DNA from: DATCHW01 sp036508135
GTDB lineage: Bacteria > Bacteroidota > Ignavibacteria > Tepidaquicellales > Tepidaquicellaceae
Reading direction: 5' to 3'
DNA length: 64,000 nt
Assembly (NCBI GenBank): GCA_036508135.1
Contig: DATCHW010000308.1
Span: 62,001-126,000, forward strand
Below, piece by piece: positions 1-9,695 of the stretch (positions are counted from its first letter, which is position 1; each line of letters begins with the position of its first letter). The notes beneath the pieces are model-generated. The model ran no database searches. It worked only from the letters and a program-made list of their open reading frames with translations, and was not told the DNA's origin. A program made the position numbers and the translations under genes.

Positions 1-37
1 GTTGGGGTAACAATCGATATTTTAATGTTGTCTTTTA

Positions 38-1531
38 TCAATCTTTTATCAAGAAAGTTTTTACTCTGTTTATGATCATCAAATAGAAATAGGAAATGAA
101 ATTATAGAACAAAATACAATATAAGATGAAAAAACCTGACAAAATGTAAATGAAATAATTCTGAAATGACAAGATAGCAAATACTTCCATAATAAGAATT
201 ATGTTCAATAGAAAGAGTTTGTTCATTTTGACTTTCGAAAAGAATGGTTTTATCCGGAATTCGTATTGTTTTACAAAAATAATCAAAATGATTATTATAC
301 TCAAAATTGTCGCAACATAATAGCCAGCTAATCCAACGTAAGATTTGACCATAGACAGAGAAAGATAAAGTGATGAAGAAATAAGTATAAGATTCAGTGT
401 CTGAATAATTAAAAGTTTTACTCCTTTACCTTCAACCATAAGAACCGTGTATAAACATCCCCCGAAATTTATCAAAGAATAAGGGAGAAATAAAATGAGC
501 ATTATTACTGCCGATTCAAAACTTTTGAACCAAACGAAAGTGAATATAAATATTAGCGGATTTAATATGCCATATATAAGAATTGAATAATAATTTGACA
601 TCTTTGAATATACAAATATCTCGTTATTAATGTATTCTTTAAGTTTACCTACCGCATTGTTTTCACTCAGTTTATTTATTAAACCTTTTTGGATAGAAAA
701 AATAAGTCCATTTGACAGATCAATAATTTTCTTTGCTGTTTCATAAAAAGTCACATAATTTAATCCAAGAAAATTACCGCTGAGAAATTTTATAACCGGA
801 TCTACAAAACTTCCGATCAGAAAAGATAACTGCAAATTAATGCTGTAAGCTGCATATTTTTTTAGAATCCGAAAACTGAAAAATGATAGTTTGAATTGCA
901 GTTCAGGCAACTTTAAAAGAGATATCGTGAAAAGAGTACTTAGAGTTAAGAAACTATTAATGAACATAAATAACGCCAGGTAAGTAATATTAAGTTTAAA
1001 TGTGAAGATAGCCACGACTGAAAAGAAATAGGAAAAAGCCAATACAAGATTTATTTTACCCAACAGTACAAACTGTGCATATCCTTCAAATATTTTAGTA
1101 ACAAAATTAGAAATATATTTCAAAAAAAATGAAACTGTGAGAAGAACATAGATTATGTTTGTTTTATCTCTATCATTATTAAGAAAAAAATCTGTTTTTG
1201 AGAAGAATAAGAAATAATAGAAAACATATACTCCAACAAGAATTGTTGATATCATAATAAAAAATCCAAAGAACGAAATAAAAATAGAATTAACAAGTTT
1301 TGGATCATTATTTTTGCGAGCTTCAGATATAAGTTTTATTGTAGATACTCCGAATCCAAAATCCAAAGCATATCCGATTCCGAAAATAGAATTAATAAGA
1401 ATAAACAGCCCGAATTCAGAATTCGGGAAGGAATTGTAATTTAGTGTAAAATTTACAAAACTTAATAAAGATATCAGAGTAAATGTCATTCCATTCCATA
1501 ATGCATTAATTTTATCTGTTCTGTTTAACAT
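38..1531 (-). CDS. Wzx-like oligosaccharide flippase (MATE/MOP fold)
   Basis: The 497-residue protein is almost entirely hydrophobic, with about a dozen predicted membrane segments separated by short basic loops. The N-terminus, with a short charged lead followed by paired helices and a GFG turn near residue 60, looks like polysaccharide biosynthesis proteins of the MOP superfamily. Such proteins flip lipid-linked repeat units across the inner membrane. It is the last gene of the polysaccharide operon, 8 bp after the O-antigen ligase-like gene, which supports the role. The sugar carried cannot be read from the sequence. Another MOP exporter is possible, but the neighbours make a Wzx role most likely. 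Confidence 0.8.
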   Translation of the reverse strand: MLNRTDKINALWNGMTFTLISLLSFVNFTLNYNSFPNSEFGLFILINSIFGIGYALDFGFGVSTIKLISEARKNNDPKLVNSIFISFFGFFIMISTILVGVYVFYYFLFFSKTDFFLNNDRDKTNIIYVLLTVSFFLKYISNFVTKIFEGYAQFVLLGKINLVLAFSYFFSVVAIFTFKLNITYLALFMFINSFLTLSTLFTISLLKLPELQFKLSFFSFRILKKYAAYSINLQLSFLIGSFVDPVIKFLSGNFLGLNYVTFYETAKKIIDLSNGLIFSIQKGLINKLSENNAVGKLKEYINNEIFVYSKMSNYYSILIYGILNPLIFIFTFVWFKSFESAVIMLILFLPYSLINFGGCLYTVLMVEGKGVKLLIIQTLNLILISSSLYLSLSMVKSYVGLAGYYVATILSIIIILIIFVKQYEFRIKPFFSKVKMNKLFLLNIILIMEVFAILSFQNYFIYILSGFFILYCILFYNFISYFYLMIINRVKTFLIKD

Positions 1532-1539
1532 AGTAACAG

Positions 1540-2970
1540 TTAATTAAGATTTGTTGTAAAATCTTTTTCTAAATATTTATATTTAAGAATTGAATAATTT
1601 GCAACTGCCAGTGCAAGCAAATAGTAAAGTAAATATGCTATTTGTGCCAGAGTAAAAGCTCCTGAATATATACTGTGCAAAATAATAAAAAAAAGATAAA
1701 TATTTAATATTACACTTACCTTTTTTTCTGAAATAGTTTTTGAAAGTTTTATCGATTTAAAAGTCAGCCTGTAGATTATGACAAGAAAAGTAATAAAAGA
1801 AAGAAATCCTACAATTCCTGTTTCTGTAAGAAAATTCAAGTAGGTTGTATGAGCATCAAGATTTTTTACAAAAATATCGAAAATAAAATCAGGAAGGATA
1901 TTATAATTGCTCGATACTTCGCTGAACATAAGGTAACCCACACCAGTAACCGGATTAGAAAGAAATGCATTACCTGCAACAATCCAGATAAATATTCTTG
2001 ACTCCAGAGAATTGGAAACCAATGTTTCCGAATCAGAATCAAATTGGAATAAATTTGTACTAAAATCAGAGAGCCTGGATGTTATTATATTAAATAATCC
2101 AAAAGCAATAAACAGGATAATTACAATGATCGATACAAAAACAAAAAATGAAAATTTTTGTTTAATAAAAGCACGTCTATCTTTATCATACAGGGTCGAT
2201 ATTATCAGTCCATACACAAGTGAAACAGCCAAACTAATCCACATAGTTCTTGTTAGTGAAGTTACAATAACAATACTGATCACACCGAAAATAATATAAA
2301 TTTTTAGTTTAGGTTTCCCAAAAATAAAATAACTAAATACCAATGTAATCATTGCAAAGGCACAATAATCAGCAAATCCTATTCCTGCATAAACAAATGA
2401 GCGTAATCTTCCTGTATAAATAATTTGCAGAATAATTAATACTCCGGTAATAAAAGTGAAAAAGACAAAAAAATTCAACAGTTTCTCTAAATTTTCAGTG
2501 GTTTTAATAGTTCTGAAAACCACATAAAAAGTCAAAATCATCGAAAGCATAATAAATCCGAAATAAACACTTTGAAATGATACGTGAGGAGAGTTAATTT
2601 CAGAAACAAAGACCGCGATTATAAGAATAACAGCTGAATTTCTAACGGTTTTTGGTAATGATAACTTAGAAAAATAACCTGAATCGTAGGCAGTAATAAA
2701 AAAAAAAATCATAGCATAGCTGATCAATGAGACAGGCATTATTCTTAAATCCCAAAACAGATAATTTTTTAAAAATAATGTAACAATGAAATAATAGATA
2801 AAATACTTTTCAAAATAAATCAGTGCGATTAATAGCACAGGAATAGAAAAGAGTGCAATAAAGATTAAATTTTTTCCGGAATAAAGAAAAAATAACGCAG
2901 ATAACGAAATCAATGCAAAAACTATAAAATAAGGTAACTTTAGCTTTTCATGTAATTCTTGATAATTCAA
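1540..2970 (-). CDS. O-antigen ligase/polymerase family protein (Wzy/WaaL-like)
   Basis: This 476-residue polytopic membrane protein has about 11-12 hydrophobic segments and one large periplasmic loop near residues 300-380. That loop holds the conserved DAHTTYLNFLTETG region typical of the Wzy_C (O-antigen ligase) domain, including its histidine. Family members polymerise or ligate lipid-linked glycans on the periplasmic side. The start is a TTG whose bases overlap the TGA stop of the upstream Wzz-like gene (TTGA), so translation is probably coupled. Sequence alone does not separate polymerase from ligase. With flippase, co-polymerase and exporter adjacent, polymerase (Wzy) is the likelier role. 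Confidence 0.8.
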   Translation of the reverse strand: MNYQELHEKLKLPYFIVFALISLSALFFLYSGKNLIFIALFSIPVLLIALIYFEKYFIYYFIVTLFLKNYLFWDLRIMPVSLISYAMIFFFITAYDSGYFSKLSLPKTVRNSAVILIIAVFVSEINSPHVSFQSVYFGFIMLSMILTFYVVFRTIKTTENLEKLLNFFVFFTFITGVLIILQIIYTGRLRSFVYAGIGFADYCAFAMITLVFSYFIFGKPKLKIYIIFGVISIVIVTSLTRTMWISLAVSLVYGLIISTLYDKDRRAFIKQKFSFFVFVSIIVIILFIAFGLFNIITSRLSDFSTNLFQFDSDSETLVSNSLESRIFIWIVAGNAFLSNPVTGVGYLMFSEVSSNYNILPDFIFDIFVKNLDAHTTYLNFLTETGIVGFLSFITFLVIIYRLTFKSIKLSKTISEKKVSVILNIYLFFIILHSIYSGAFTLAQIAYLLYYLLALAVANYSILKYKYLEKDFTTNLN

Positions 2971-4151
2971 CTGCTAATGTTTTTGTAATTTTCTTTAAAC
3001 TTTTTATAAAACGTATGGTAAAAAATTGAAGCGACTGACGCCATTATTAACGTAACAAAAATACTTATCAGGATGCTTGTTACTCTTTTTGGTTTTATTT
3101 TATGCTCAGGAAGAAAAGGATTATCAAGTACAATTATTGAAGGAGTTTCTCTTTTTTCTTCAATTTTACCCTGTTCGAAAATTGGGAGCAAAGTTGCAAG
3201 AATTTTATTCTGAATTTCAACTCCCCTTAACAGCCGATAATAATTCAAAAGGACATCCGGTTTACCCTTGAGTCTTAAATTAGTAGAAAGATCTGTTGAA
3301 GTTTGAATTTGAAAAAGCTGTTCCTGCATAGCAGAGATTTTTGCTTCCTGCTGTTTAACTTCAGACTGATCCGGGGATAATATTTTTTTCAGTAATTCGA
3401 GTTTCACTTTTTCGGCTTGAATTTCGGCTTCCAGTGTAATTTCAGATTGGGCGACAACTTTCACCTGAATATCCGGAGCCATTCCATATATATCCTGAAA
3501 ATTTTTCAAGCTGTCTTCAGCTTTTTTTAAGTCCGCAATAGCCATATTGTATCTGGTTTCAATGAATTCCTTATTACTTTTGGCATTTTGAATATTCATT
3601 TCTGTATTAATCTTATTCAACTGATAAATAAGGAAATCGGTAATATCTTTTGCCCTTTGAGGATCAACATCATAAACACCAAGTAATATAGTACCCGCGA
3701 TTTTATCTCTTTTAACATCCAGAATTTCTTCCCTAAAATATTTTATTGCATCCTGCATATATTTATAATCCCATTCATCCATAAGTTTAAACTTAATAAT
3801 CGTTTCTTCAAGACATCTTCTGCTCATAATAATATTTTCATAAAGTGCGAGTTCTTTTGAAGAAGTGCCACCACCTGTCAAATCACTTAATCCCCCAATA
3901 TCCGGTACACTTCCCCCTCCAAGCATTCCAGCCAATCCTGATGAAGATTTATTAGTAGTTTTTATCGTTCCCGAGGAATAGAAAATGGGCATAATAATGA
4001 AAAACACTATAAAGGCAACTATGAGACCTACCGAAAGTGTAGAAATGAGAATAAACTTTTTATATGAAAAAATAATTTTCAAATACACAACTAACTGCAT
4101 CGTTGATTCCTGCTTACCAGAGTCAGTATTTTGTTTAATAATATCGGTCAT
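2967..4151 (-). CDS. Wzz-like chain-length determinant / polysaccharide co-polymerase
   Basis: The 394-residue protein has the co-polymerase layout: a cytoplasmic N-tail, a first membrane helix at about 32-57, a long periplasmic part with a coiled-coil stretch at about 180-285, and a second membrane helix at about 357-381. A glycine-rich segment at about 72-95 is a low-complexity insertion. No C-terminal tyrosine kinase domain or Walker motif is present, so it is the kinase-less type. It sits between the Wza-like exporter and the ligase-like gene, as in Wzx/Wzy export operons, and should set chain length and contact the outer-membrane exporter. Confidence 0.82.
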   Translation of the reverse strand: MTDIIKQNTDSGKQESTMQLVVYLKIIFSYKKFILISTLSVGLIVAFIVFFIIMPIFYSSGTIKTTNKSSSGLAGMLGGGSVPDIGGLSDLTGGGTSSKELALYENIIMSRRCLEETIIKFKLMDEWDYKYMQDAIKYFREEILDVKRDKIAGTILLGVYDVDPQRAKDITDFLIYQLNKINTEMNIQNAKSNKEFIETRYNMAIADLKKAEDSLKNFQDIYGMAPDIQVKVVAQSEITLEAEIQAEKVKLELLKKILSPDQSEVKQQEAKISAMQEQLFQIQTSTDLSTNLRLKGKPDVLLNYYRLLRGVEIQNKILATLLPIFEQGKIEEKRETPSIIVLDNPFLPEHKIKPKRVTSILISIFVTLIMASVASIFYHTFYKKFKENYKNISS

Positions 4152-4170
4152 TATTATTCTATATTGCTAT

Positions 4171-5853
4171 TTATTTTTTAAAAAGTAAGTAAGTTGTAAG
4201 GACTCCAAGTATCACTCCGGCGATCTGGGCAATAAGTGAAATTTTTTCAGTAAATGTTTTTTTCTCATATTTCGGAACGTAAATATAATCACCTGAATTA
4301 ATCCCGGTATCTTCAGGTTTATACCAACCTCTTGAATTAAATTTAATTATCCGAGTATTTCCATCATCTGCGCTTAATGAGTATCCACCGGCTTTTTCAA
4401 TGTAATATTCATATTCTTTACCTGCTACAAAGGGAACATATCCTTCATTATTCACTTGACCATAAACATACACAATTTTCTTGTCATCATTGATGTAGAT
4501 AATATCTTTATCCTCTAAAAGTGCATTCTGGCTCTGGTCATTGTTTATTATTAATTTTTCGAAATCAACTACCACTCGATTACGTCTCGAGAATATATCT
4601 GTTTCAAAATTCCTTTTTTCAACCGGAGTAATCAATACATCATTTGCCCGCATATTAATCATAATTTCCGTAGAATCTCTCCTTGTATATTCCTCATCAT
4701 ATTTTCTAAATAGTATGCATAACGGCAGATATGCATTTTCCCTGAATCCACCTGCCATATCTATGACATCTTTTAATCTTGTATTTTTGAAGGAAATCGG
4801 ATAATAACCGGGTCTTTGAACTTCACCCAAGACAAGGACAGAGATATTTTTCTGGTAATCGGTTTTATTTTTAACAAATATTCTGTCAAAATTATTAATT
4901 TGATAATTTTTATCCGCAGGATAAGAAAGATTCACAAGATCAAATCCTTTAGAGTCGCCATAAGGTCTAAATAATATAATACTATCTTGTTCTGCATTTG
5001 CTTCAAATCCTCTACCTAAACCGATTGCGGTTTCAAGGTCATCACCTTCTGAATACTCATATGTGCCGGGTAATTGGACTGCTCCATCAATGGAAATAAA
5101 TGTCTTAGCGATGAGATTATAAGGTATTTTAAGAAAATCGCCTTCAGACAAAAAAGGATTATATTTATCCTCTTTGGTCATATAGAATTTATATAAATCA
5201 ACCTTTACTACCGACCCATTTTTTCTTTTCAGTTCAATGTTTCGCAAAGAAGGACTACTATCAAAAAACTTTTCCGGACGGGTATCGAGCTTCGTCTGTA
5301 AATTATATATTAGATTTGAAGAATCCAACATCAATACATAATGAACAAGTGACGAAACCCTCATTACCGGGCTTGCTTCGTATGTACCCTGTTTTAACCC
5401 GGATACTGTAATCAGGAATGTCCGGGGTACTGTAAGTGTCAAGCTTACATCACTCGAATAATACCGCTTTTTAACTGCTGACGTAACATTATTTCTTAAT
5501 TCCGTAATTGTATATCCGGATGCTTTTATCTGACCGATAGTCGGTATGACTAAATAACCTTCCGGGGATACTACCAATGGTAATTGCTGATTAATATAAC
5601 CATAAAGTCCTACCTCAAATTGATCGTTCGGGCCTACTAAATAAGTGTCAGAGTTAATGGCACCTTCAAGAGCGATTAACTTAAAATTTGCAGAGTTATA
5701 TGGATTTTGATTCTGAAGATTGCTTAATATATCGAGTCCATCAGAATTAATTTTCAAATTAGAACTTGTATTAGTGGTTTTTTGGTCCTGAGCAGTTAAT
5801 GATGAAATTATCAGGAAAAAAACAAAAACAAATATTTTAATTATTTTAAACAT
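4171..5853 (-). CDS. Wza-like polysaccharide export protein with SLBB domains
   Basis: This 560-residue protein starts with a signal peptide (about residues 1-21, ending LTAQ). It continues with a Poly_export domain at about 70-150 beginning with a VGPNDQF segment, then several SLBB-type units (for example VSGLKQGTYEASP, VLGEVQRPGYYP and VYGQVNNEGYVPF). It ends in one hydrophobic helix at about 535-557. Proteins of this type form the outer-membrane channel for capsule or exopolysaccharide. No lipobox cysteine is visible, so it may not be a lipoprotein like E. coli Wza. The gene lies 19 bp upstream of the Wzz-like gene, consistent with joint expression. Confidence 0.85.
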   Translation of the reverse strand: MFKIIKIFVFVFFLIISSLTAQDQKTTNTSSNLKINSDGLDILSNLQNQNPYNSANFKLIALEGAINSDTYLVGPNDQFEVGLYGYINQQLPLVVSPEGYLVIPTIGQIKASGYTITELRNNVTSAVKKRYYSSDVSLTLTVPRTFLITVSGLKQGTYEASPVMRVSSLVHYVLMLDSSNLIYNLQTKLDTRPEKFFDSSPSLRNIELKRKNGSVVKVDLYKFYMTKEDKYNPFLSEGDFLKIPYNLIAKTFISIDGAVQLPGTYEYSEGDDLETAIGLGRGFEANAEQDSIILFRPYGDSKGFDLVNLSYPADKNYQINNFDRIFVKNKTDYQKNISVLVLGEVQRPGYYPISFKNTRLKDVIDMAGGFRENAYLPLCILFRKYDEEYTRRDSTEIMINMRANDVLITPVEKRNFETDIFSRRNRVVVDFEKLIINNDQSQNALLEDKDIIYINDDKKIVYVYGQVNNEGYVPFVAGKEYEYYIEKAGGYSLSADDGNTRIIKFNSRGWYKPEDTGINSGDYIYVPKYEKKTFTEKISLIAQIAGVILGVLTTYLLFKK

Positions 5854-5860
5854 TTAGTAA

Positions 5861-7273
5861 TTACAAATTAAAATTTTCAATTACAGAATTTAAAATTTTA
5901 ACAGTTTCATCTTTATCATACGTTTCACAATAAAATCTTAGAAGAGGTTCCGTTCCCGAAGCCCTGACGATTACCCAACCGTTGACAAAATTAAATTTAA
6001 ATCCATCCAGATTTCCTATTTCGAGAATGGTTACTGAACCGATTTTATCTCCCTTATTCAATGATTTGCATTTTTCAAGTGTGGCTAATTTTTTTTCTTC
6101 TGTTGTATGAACATCTATTCTATTATAGAAAAATATTCCAAATTCATCTTCAATTTCCTGCTTTAATTGACAAATACTTTTTCCTGTCGCAGCAAGCATT
6201 TCAAGATAAAGCAGGCCGTTAAATATTCCATCTCTTTCAGGCAGATGACCTTTTATTCCTATACCTCCGCTTTCCTCAGCACCAATCATTACATCTTCGT
6301 TTATCATAAGATTGGAGATATACTTAAATCCTATCCGGACTGTATCCAGGGCAAGATTATATTTATCGCAGTATTTTTTAATCAAATCGCTTGAGGAATA
6401 TCCCCTGACTACTTTACCGGTAAATTTTTTATACTGGTGTAAATATTTAAGAAGAAGTGCAAATGTTTTTTGTGCATCAAGGAAATCTCCTTTTTCATCA
6501 ATAATCGCAATCCTATCAGCATCTCCATCAGTAACTATTCCGATATCATATTTTCCATTTTTAATTACATTACACGTTCCTATTATATTTTTGAAAACAG
6601 GTTCAGGAGCACCGCCTTCGAAATATGGATTTACAACTCCGTGAATTTCTTCAACTTTCAACAAAGTTGATATTGTATTCTGTCCGGCTCCGAACATAGC
6701 ATCATATAAGACAGAAAGTTTTGCTCTTTTAATTTTTTCTAAATCAATTTTTTTTATAAGATTATTGATATAATATTCCCTGCCGTCAATAAATTCAACA
6801 ACTCCCGACTCAATTAATTCCTGCAAAGATTTATAATCTTCAACTTTTTTTATACCCAAGAGTTTTGCTTCAAGTTTTGCAATTTCAACCGGGCTCATAG
6901 AACCTCCGAATTCATCTTTAAGTTTATAGCCGTTGTATTTATATGGGTTATGAGAGGCGGTAATTATTACTCCAAAAGCAAGATTCTTATCTCTTGATAA
7001 AAGTGATATAGCAGGTGTGGTAACAAAAGAATTCGTGAGAAAAACTTTTATATTTTGCGAGCCGAAAATTTCCGCGGCACAGTGGGCAAACTCTTTTCCG
7101 AGAAAGCGTGTATCGTAACCGATCACTATACCATTTCTAATCTTAGGGTGGTCTGCAAATGCAAGAGCGGCTGCCAGAGATACTCTTCTTACGTTTTCAA
7201 AATTATAGTCTTCAGCAATGACAGCCCTCCAGCCATCAGTTCCAAACTTAATTGGCTCAATCATATTTTGCAT
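5861..7273 (-). CDS. Phosphoglucomutase/phosphomannomutase family protein
   Basis: The 470-residue protein has all four signatures of the alpha-D-phosphohexomutase family: the phosphoserine loop TASHNP (residues 105-110, Ser107), the metal loop DGDADR (249-254), the sugar loop GAEESGG, and the phosphate loop RASGTEP near the C-terminus. These enzymes interconvert hexose 1- and 6-phosphates and feed nucleotide-sugar synthesis. The gene lies 7 bp upstream of the Wza-like gene, so it probably supplies precursors for the polysaccharide made by this operon. The substrate (glucose, mannose or glucosamine phosphate) is not decided by the motifs seen. Confidence 0.88.
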   Translation of the reverse strand: MQNMIEPIKFGTDGWRAVIAEDYNFENVRRVSLAAALAFADHPKIRNGIVIGYDTRFLGKEFAHCAAEIFGSQNIKVFLTNSFVTTPAISLLSRDKNLAFGVIITASHNPYKYNGYKLKDEFGGSMSPVEIAKLEAKLLGIKKVEDYKSLQELIESGVVEFIDGREYYINNLIKKIDLEKIKRAKLSVLYDAMFGAGQNTISTLLKVEEIHGVVNPYFEGGAPEPVFKNIIGTCNVIKNGKYDIGIVTDGDADRIAIIDEKGDFLDAQKTFALLLKYLHQYKKFTGKVVRGYSSSDLIKKYCDKYNLALDTVRIGFKYISNLMINEDVMIGAEESGGIGIKGHLPERDGIFNGLLYLEMLAATGKSICQLKQEIEDEFGIFFYNRIDVHTTEEKKLATLEKCKSLNKGDKIGSVTILEIGNLDGFKFNFVNGWVIVRASGTEPLLRFYCETYDKDETVKILNSVIENFNL

Positions 7274-7307
7274 CTAAATATTTTAATTTTATATTCCAGG
7301 TCTGCTA

Positions 7308-7733
7308 TTAGTTGTTTCTGTTTTTACCAACCCAATCTTTAACATAATCAATAGTTTCAAATGTTGGTGTACCGGGAGTGAAGAGTGTTCCGACTCCGAT
7401 TTTCTTAAGATCTTCGATATCCTGTTCAGGAATGATTCCACCCCCGAAAAGAAGGACATCATTTAAACCTTTTTCTTCCATTAACTTTTTTATTTTTGGG
7501 AATACAGTCATATGAGCTCCGCTTAGAATGCTTATACCGATCGCATCTACATCTTCCTGCAAAGCAGCTTCGACAATTGTCTCTGCTGTCTGCCTTAATC
7601 CTGTATATATAACTTCAATTCCTGCATCCCGGAAAGCTGCAGCAATGACTTTTGCACCTCTATCGTGACCATCCAATCCGACTTTTCCAATCAGAACCCT
7701 GATTTTCCTGTTAATATCCTTATTTTCTTCCAT
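7308..7733 (-). CDS. Small cobalamin-binding subunit, methylmalonyl-CoA mutase C-terminal type
   Basis: The 141-residue protein is a single B12-binding Rossmann-like domain. It carries the base-off motif DxHxxG as DGHDRG at residues 21-26, whose histidine coordinates cobalt, followed by the SILSGAH and GGGIIP loops. It matches the free-standing C-terminal domain (alpha subunit) of acyl-CoA mutases. The catalytic TIM-barrel subunit is not in this window, so its partner must be encoded elsewhere. It lies 34 bp upstream of the phosphohexomutase on the same strand, although the pathways are unrelated, and seems to be the first gene of the run. Confidence 0.85.
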   Translation of the reverse strand: MEENKDINRKIRVLIGKVGLDGHDRGAKVIAAAFRDAGIEVIYTGLRQTAETIVEAALQEDVDAIGISILSGAHMTVFPKIKKLMEEKGLNDVLLFGGGIIPEQDIEDLKKIGVGTLFTPGTPTFETIDYVKDWVGKNRNN

Positions 7734-7908
7734 ATTTTATTATTTAATATATAATTTATAGTATATATAAATATTCTTCAAGTGATTTTGAATTCTGTTT
7801 TTATCTTACGTTGAATCAGATTAATAATTAATAAATTTGTCTTGATAATGTAATAAAAAAATTTGAATTTATTATAAATTACAGTTTTTCCTAAAGAATA
7901 ATTTTTTT

Positions 7909-9651
7909 ATGAAAAAAACAAGCTTGATTTCCTTTTCAATATTATTCATTTTATTTATTTTACTGACACAATGTTCATTTTCTCAGTCAAACTCGCGAAA
8001 ATCCAGGAGATTTTTTCAGAAAACTCAAAATCCAAATTCTTATATCTATCCAGCCGATTCATCGGTAATCAGTAAACTTGATTGGTGGAAAGGTCTTAAA
8101 GTTGGATTAATGCTTACATGGGGAACGTATGTAGAATGGGGAATCATTGAGTCGTGGACACTTATTTCAGAGGATATGAGCTGGAATCACAGAGTAGGTC
8201 CATATGCTGATGATTATGCTGTATACAAAAAAGAATACGAAAGGAATCAAACCTTTTTTAACCCTGTAAATTTTAATCCTGATACATGGGCTACGGCAGC
8301 AAAAAATGCCGGAATACGCTATGTGGTTTTCACTACAAAACATCATGACGGCTTTTGCATGTTTGATACGAAACAAACTGATTACAGCGTTACAGACATT
8401 AAATGTCCTTTTTCAAACGACCCACGAGCAAATATTACAAAAGAAGTATTTAAGGCCTTCAGAAATAAAGGAATAGGCATAGGAGCATACTTTTCGAAAC
8501 CTGACTGGTATAACAATAATTTCTGGTGGAGATATTTTGTACCCGGAGAGATTTATCCGAATTACAGCACTACCAAATATCCGAATGTTTGGAAAAATTT
8601 TAAAAATTTTACATTCAATCAAATCAAAGAACTGATGATAGAATACGGTTCTATCGATATATTATGGCTTGATGGTGGCTGGATTTGTCCGCGCACACCT
8701 TATGACATAAATATGCCCGCTATTGCAAATATGGCGCGTTCTTATCAGCAAGGATTAATTATGGTTGACCGTTACGCTGTGGATTTTGAAGATTATCTTA
8801 CACCAGAAGATACAATTCCACCTGCACCTCTCGGGGTTCCCTGGGAAACCTGCAGACCTATAGCCGTTTCGTGGCCCTGGACACCCTACAATGTTTTTAA
8901 ACCAACATTCAGGCTTATACACAATTTAATAGAAGTCGTTGCAAAAGGAGGTAATATACTATTTGCAACAGGACCGGACCCTAACGGAGAACTTGATACT
9001 GCTACTTGTAACAGACTTCAGCAAATCGGGGAATGGATGGATGTTAATAAAAGTGGAATATATGAAACATCTTATACGACACCTTTCAGCAGCCCCCCAA
9101 AGATTTATTTTACTGCTAAAAATGACACAATGTTTGCATTCTATCTGGCAGATTCTTTACAAAATATAATTCCACCGCAAATAACCTGGAATAATATATA
9201 CCCTGAAGCAAACTCTCATGTTTATTTGCTGGGATACGAGCAACCGTTACACTGGACTATAAATGGAAATACCACTACAGTAACTATTCCTCCTAATCTG
9301 CAGACAAATCCTCCCTGCTTATACGCTTGGACTTTCATGTTTAAAAGAGGAACAGTTAATATAAGAAACATTACTTCAGAAATTCCTAAAACATATAAGT
9401 TGTATCAAAATTATCCGAACCCGTTTAATCCTTCTACGAATATTAATTTTGATTTACCTACCGGTAAAAATGTCCAGATTAAGATATTTGATATCCTTGG
9501 TAAGGAAGTAACAACATTAGCAAACGAAAAATTAAATGCAGGTTCTTATAGTGTTATATGGGAAGCTGTAAATTATCCGAGCGGAACCTATTTCTGTCAG
9601 TTAAAGTCGGGCAATTATTCAGAGATTATTAAAATGATATTAATAAAATAA
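7909..9651 (+). CDS. Secreted alpha-L-fucosidase (GH29) with type IX secretion sorting domain
   Basis: The 580-residue protein has an N-terminal hydrophobic signal, a GH29 catalytic barrel and a C-terminal sorting domain. The GH29 signature KHHDGF is at 144-149, and the putative nucleophile Asp255 lies in LWLDGGW. From about residue 492 the protein switches to a Type A T9SS sorting domain (YQNYPNPFNPSTNIN start, KMILIK end), so export to the cell surface is expected. It is monocistronic and divergent from the B12-binding gene. It should release fucose from host, algal or microbial glycans. The amino-sugar and mannoside genes after 55.8 kb would fit the same glycan-degrading lifestyle. Confidence 0.88.
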   Translation: MKKTSLISFSILFILFILLTQCSFSQSNSRKSRRFFQKTQNPNSYIYPADSSVISKLDWWKGLKVGLMLTWGTYVEWGIIESWTLISEDMSWNHRVGPYADDYAVYKKEYERNQTFFNPVNFNPDTWATAAKNAGIRYVVFTTKHHDGFCMFDTKQTDYSVTDIKCPFSNDPRANITKEVFKAFRNKGIGIGAYFSKPDWYNNNFWWRYFVPGEIYPNYSTTKYPNVWKNFKNFTFNQIKELMIEYGSIDILWLDGGWICPRTPYDINMPAIANMARSYQQGLIMVDRYAVDFEDYLTPEDTIPPAPLGVPWETCRPIAVSWPWTPYNVFKPTFRLIHNLIEVVAKGGNILFATGPDPNGELDTATCNRLQQIGEWMDVNKSGIYETSYTTPFSSPPKIYFTAKNDTMFAFYLADSLQNIIPPQITWNNIYPEANSHVYLLGYEQPLHWTINGNTTTVTIPPNLQTNPPCLYAWTFMFKRGTVNIRNITSEIPKTYKLYQNYPNPFNPSTNINFDLPTGKNVQIKIFDILGKEVTTLANEKLNAGSYSVIWEAVNYPSGTYFCQLKSGNYSEIIKMILIK

Positions 9652-9695
9652 AAATTATTCAATCTTAAAAGAACAGTTAAAGAATAAAACCTAAG

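Noticed and set aside
2012..2299. A 95-codon plus-strand frame inside the ligase-like gene
   Set aside because: It lies wholly antisense to a well-supported membrane protein gene and has no family resemblance.
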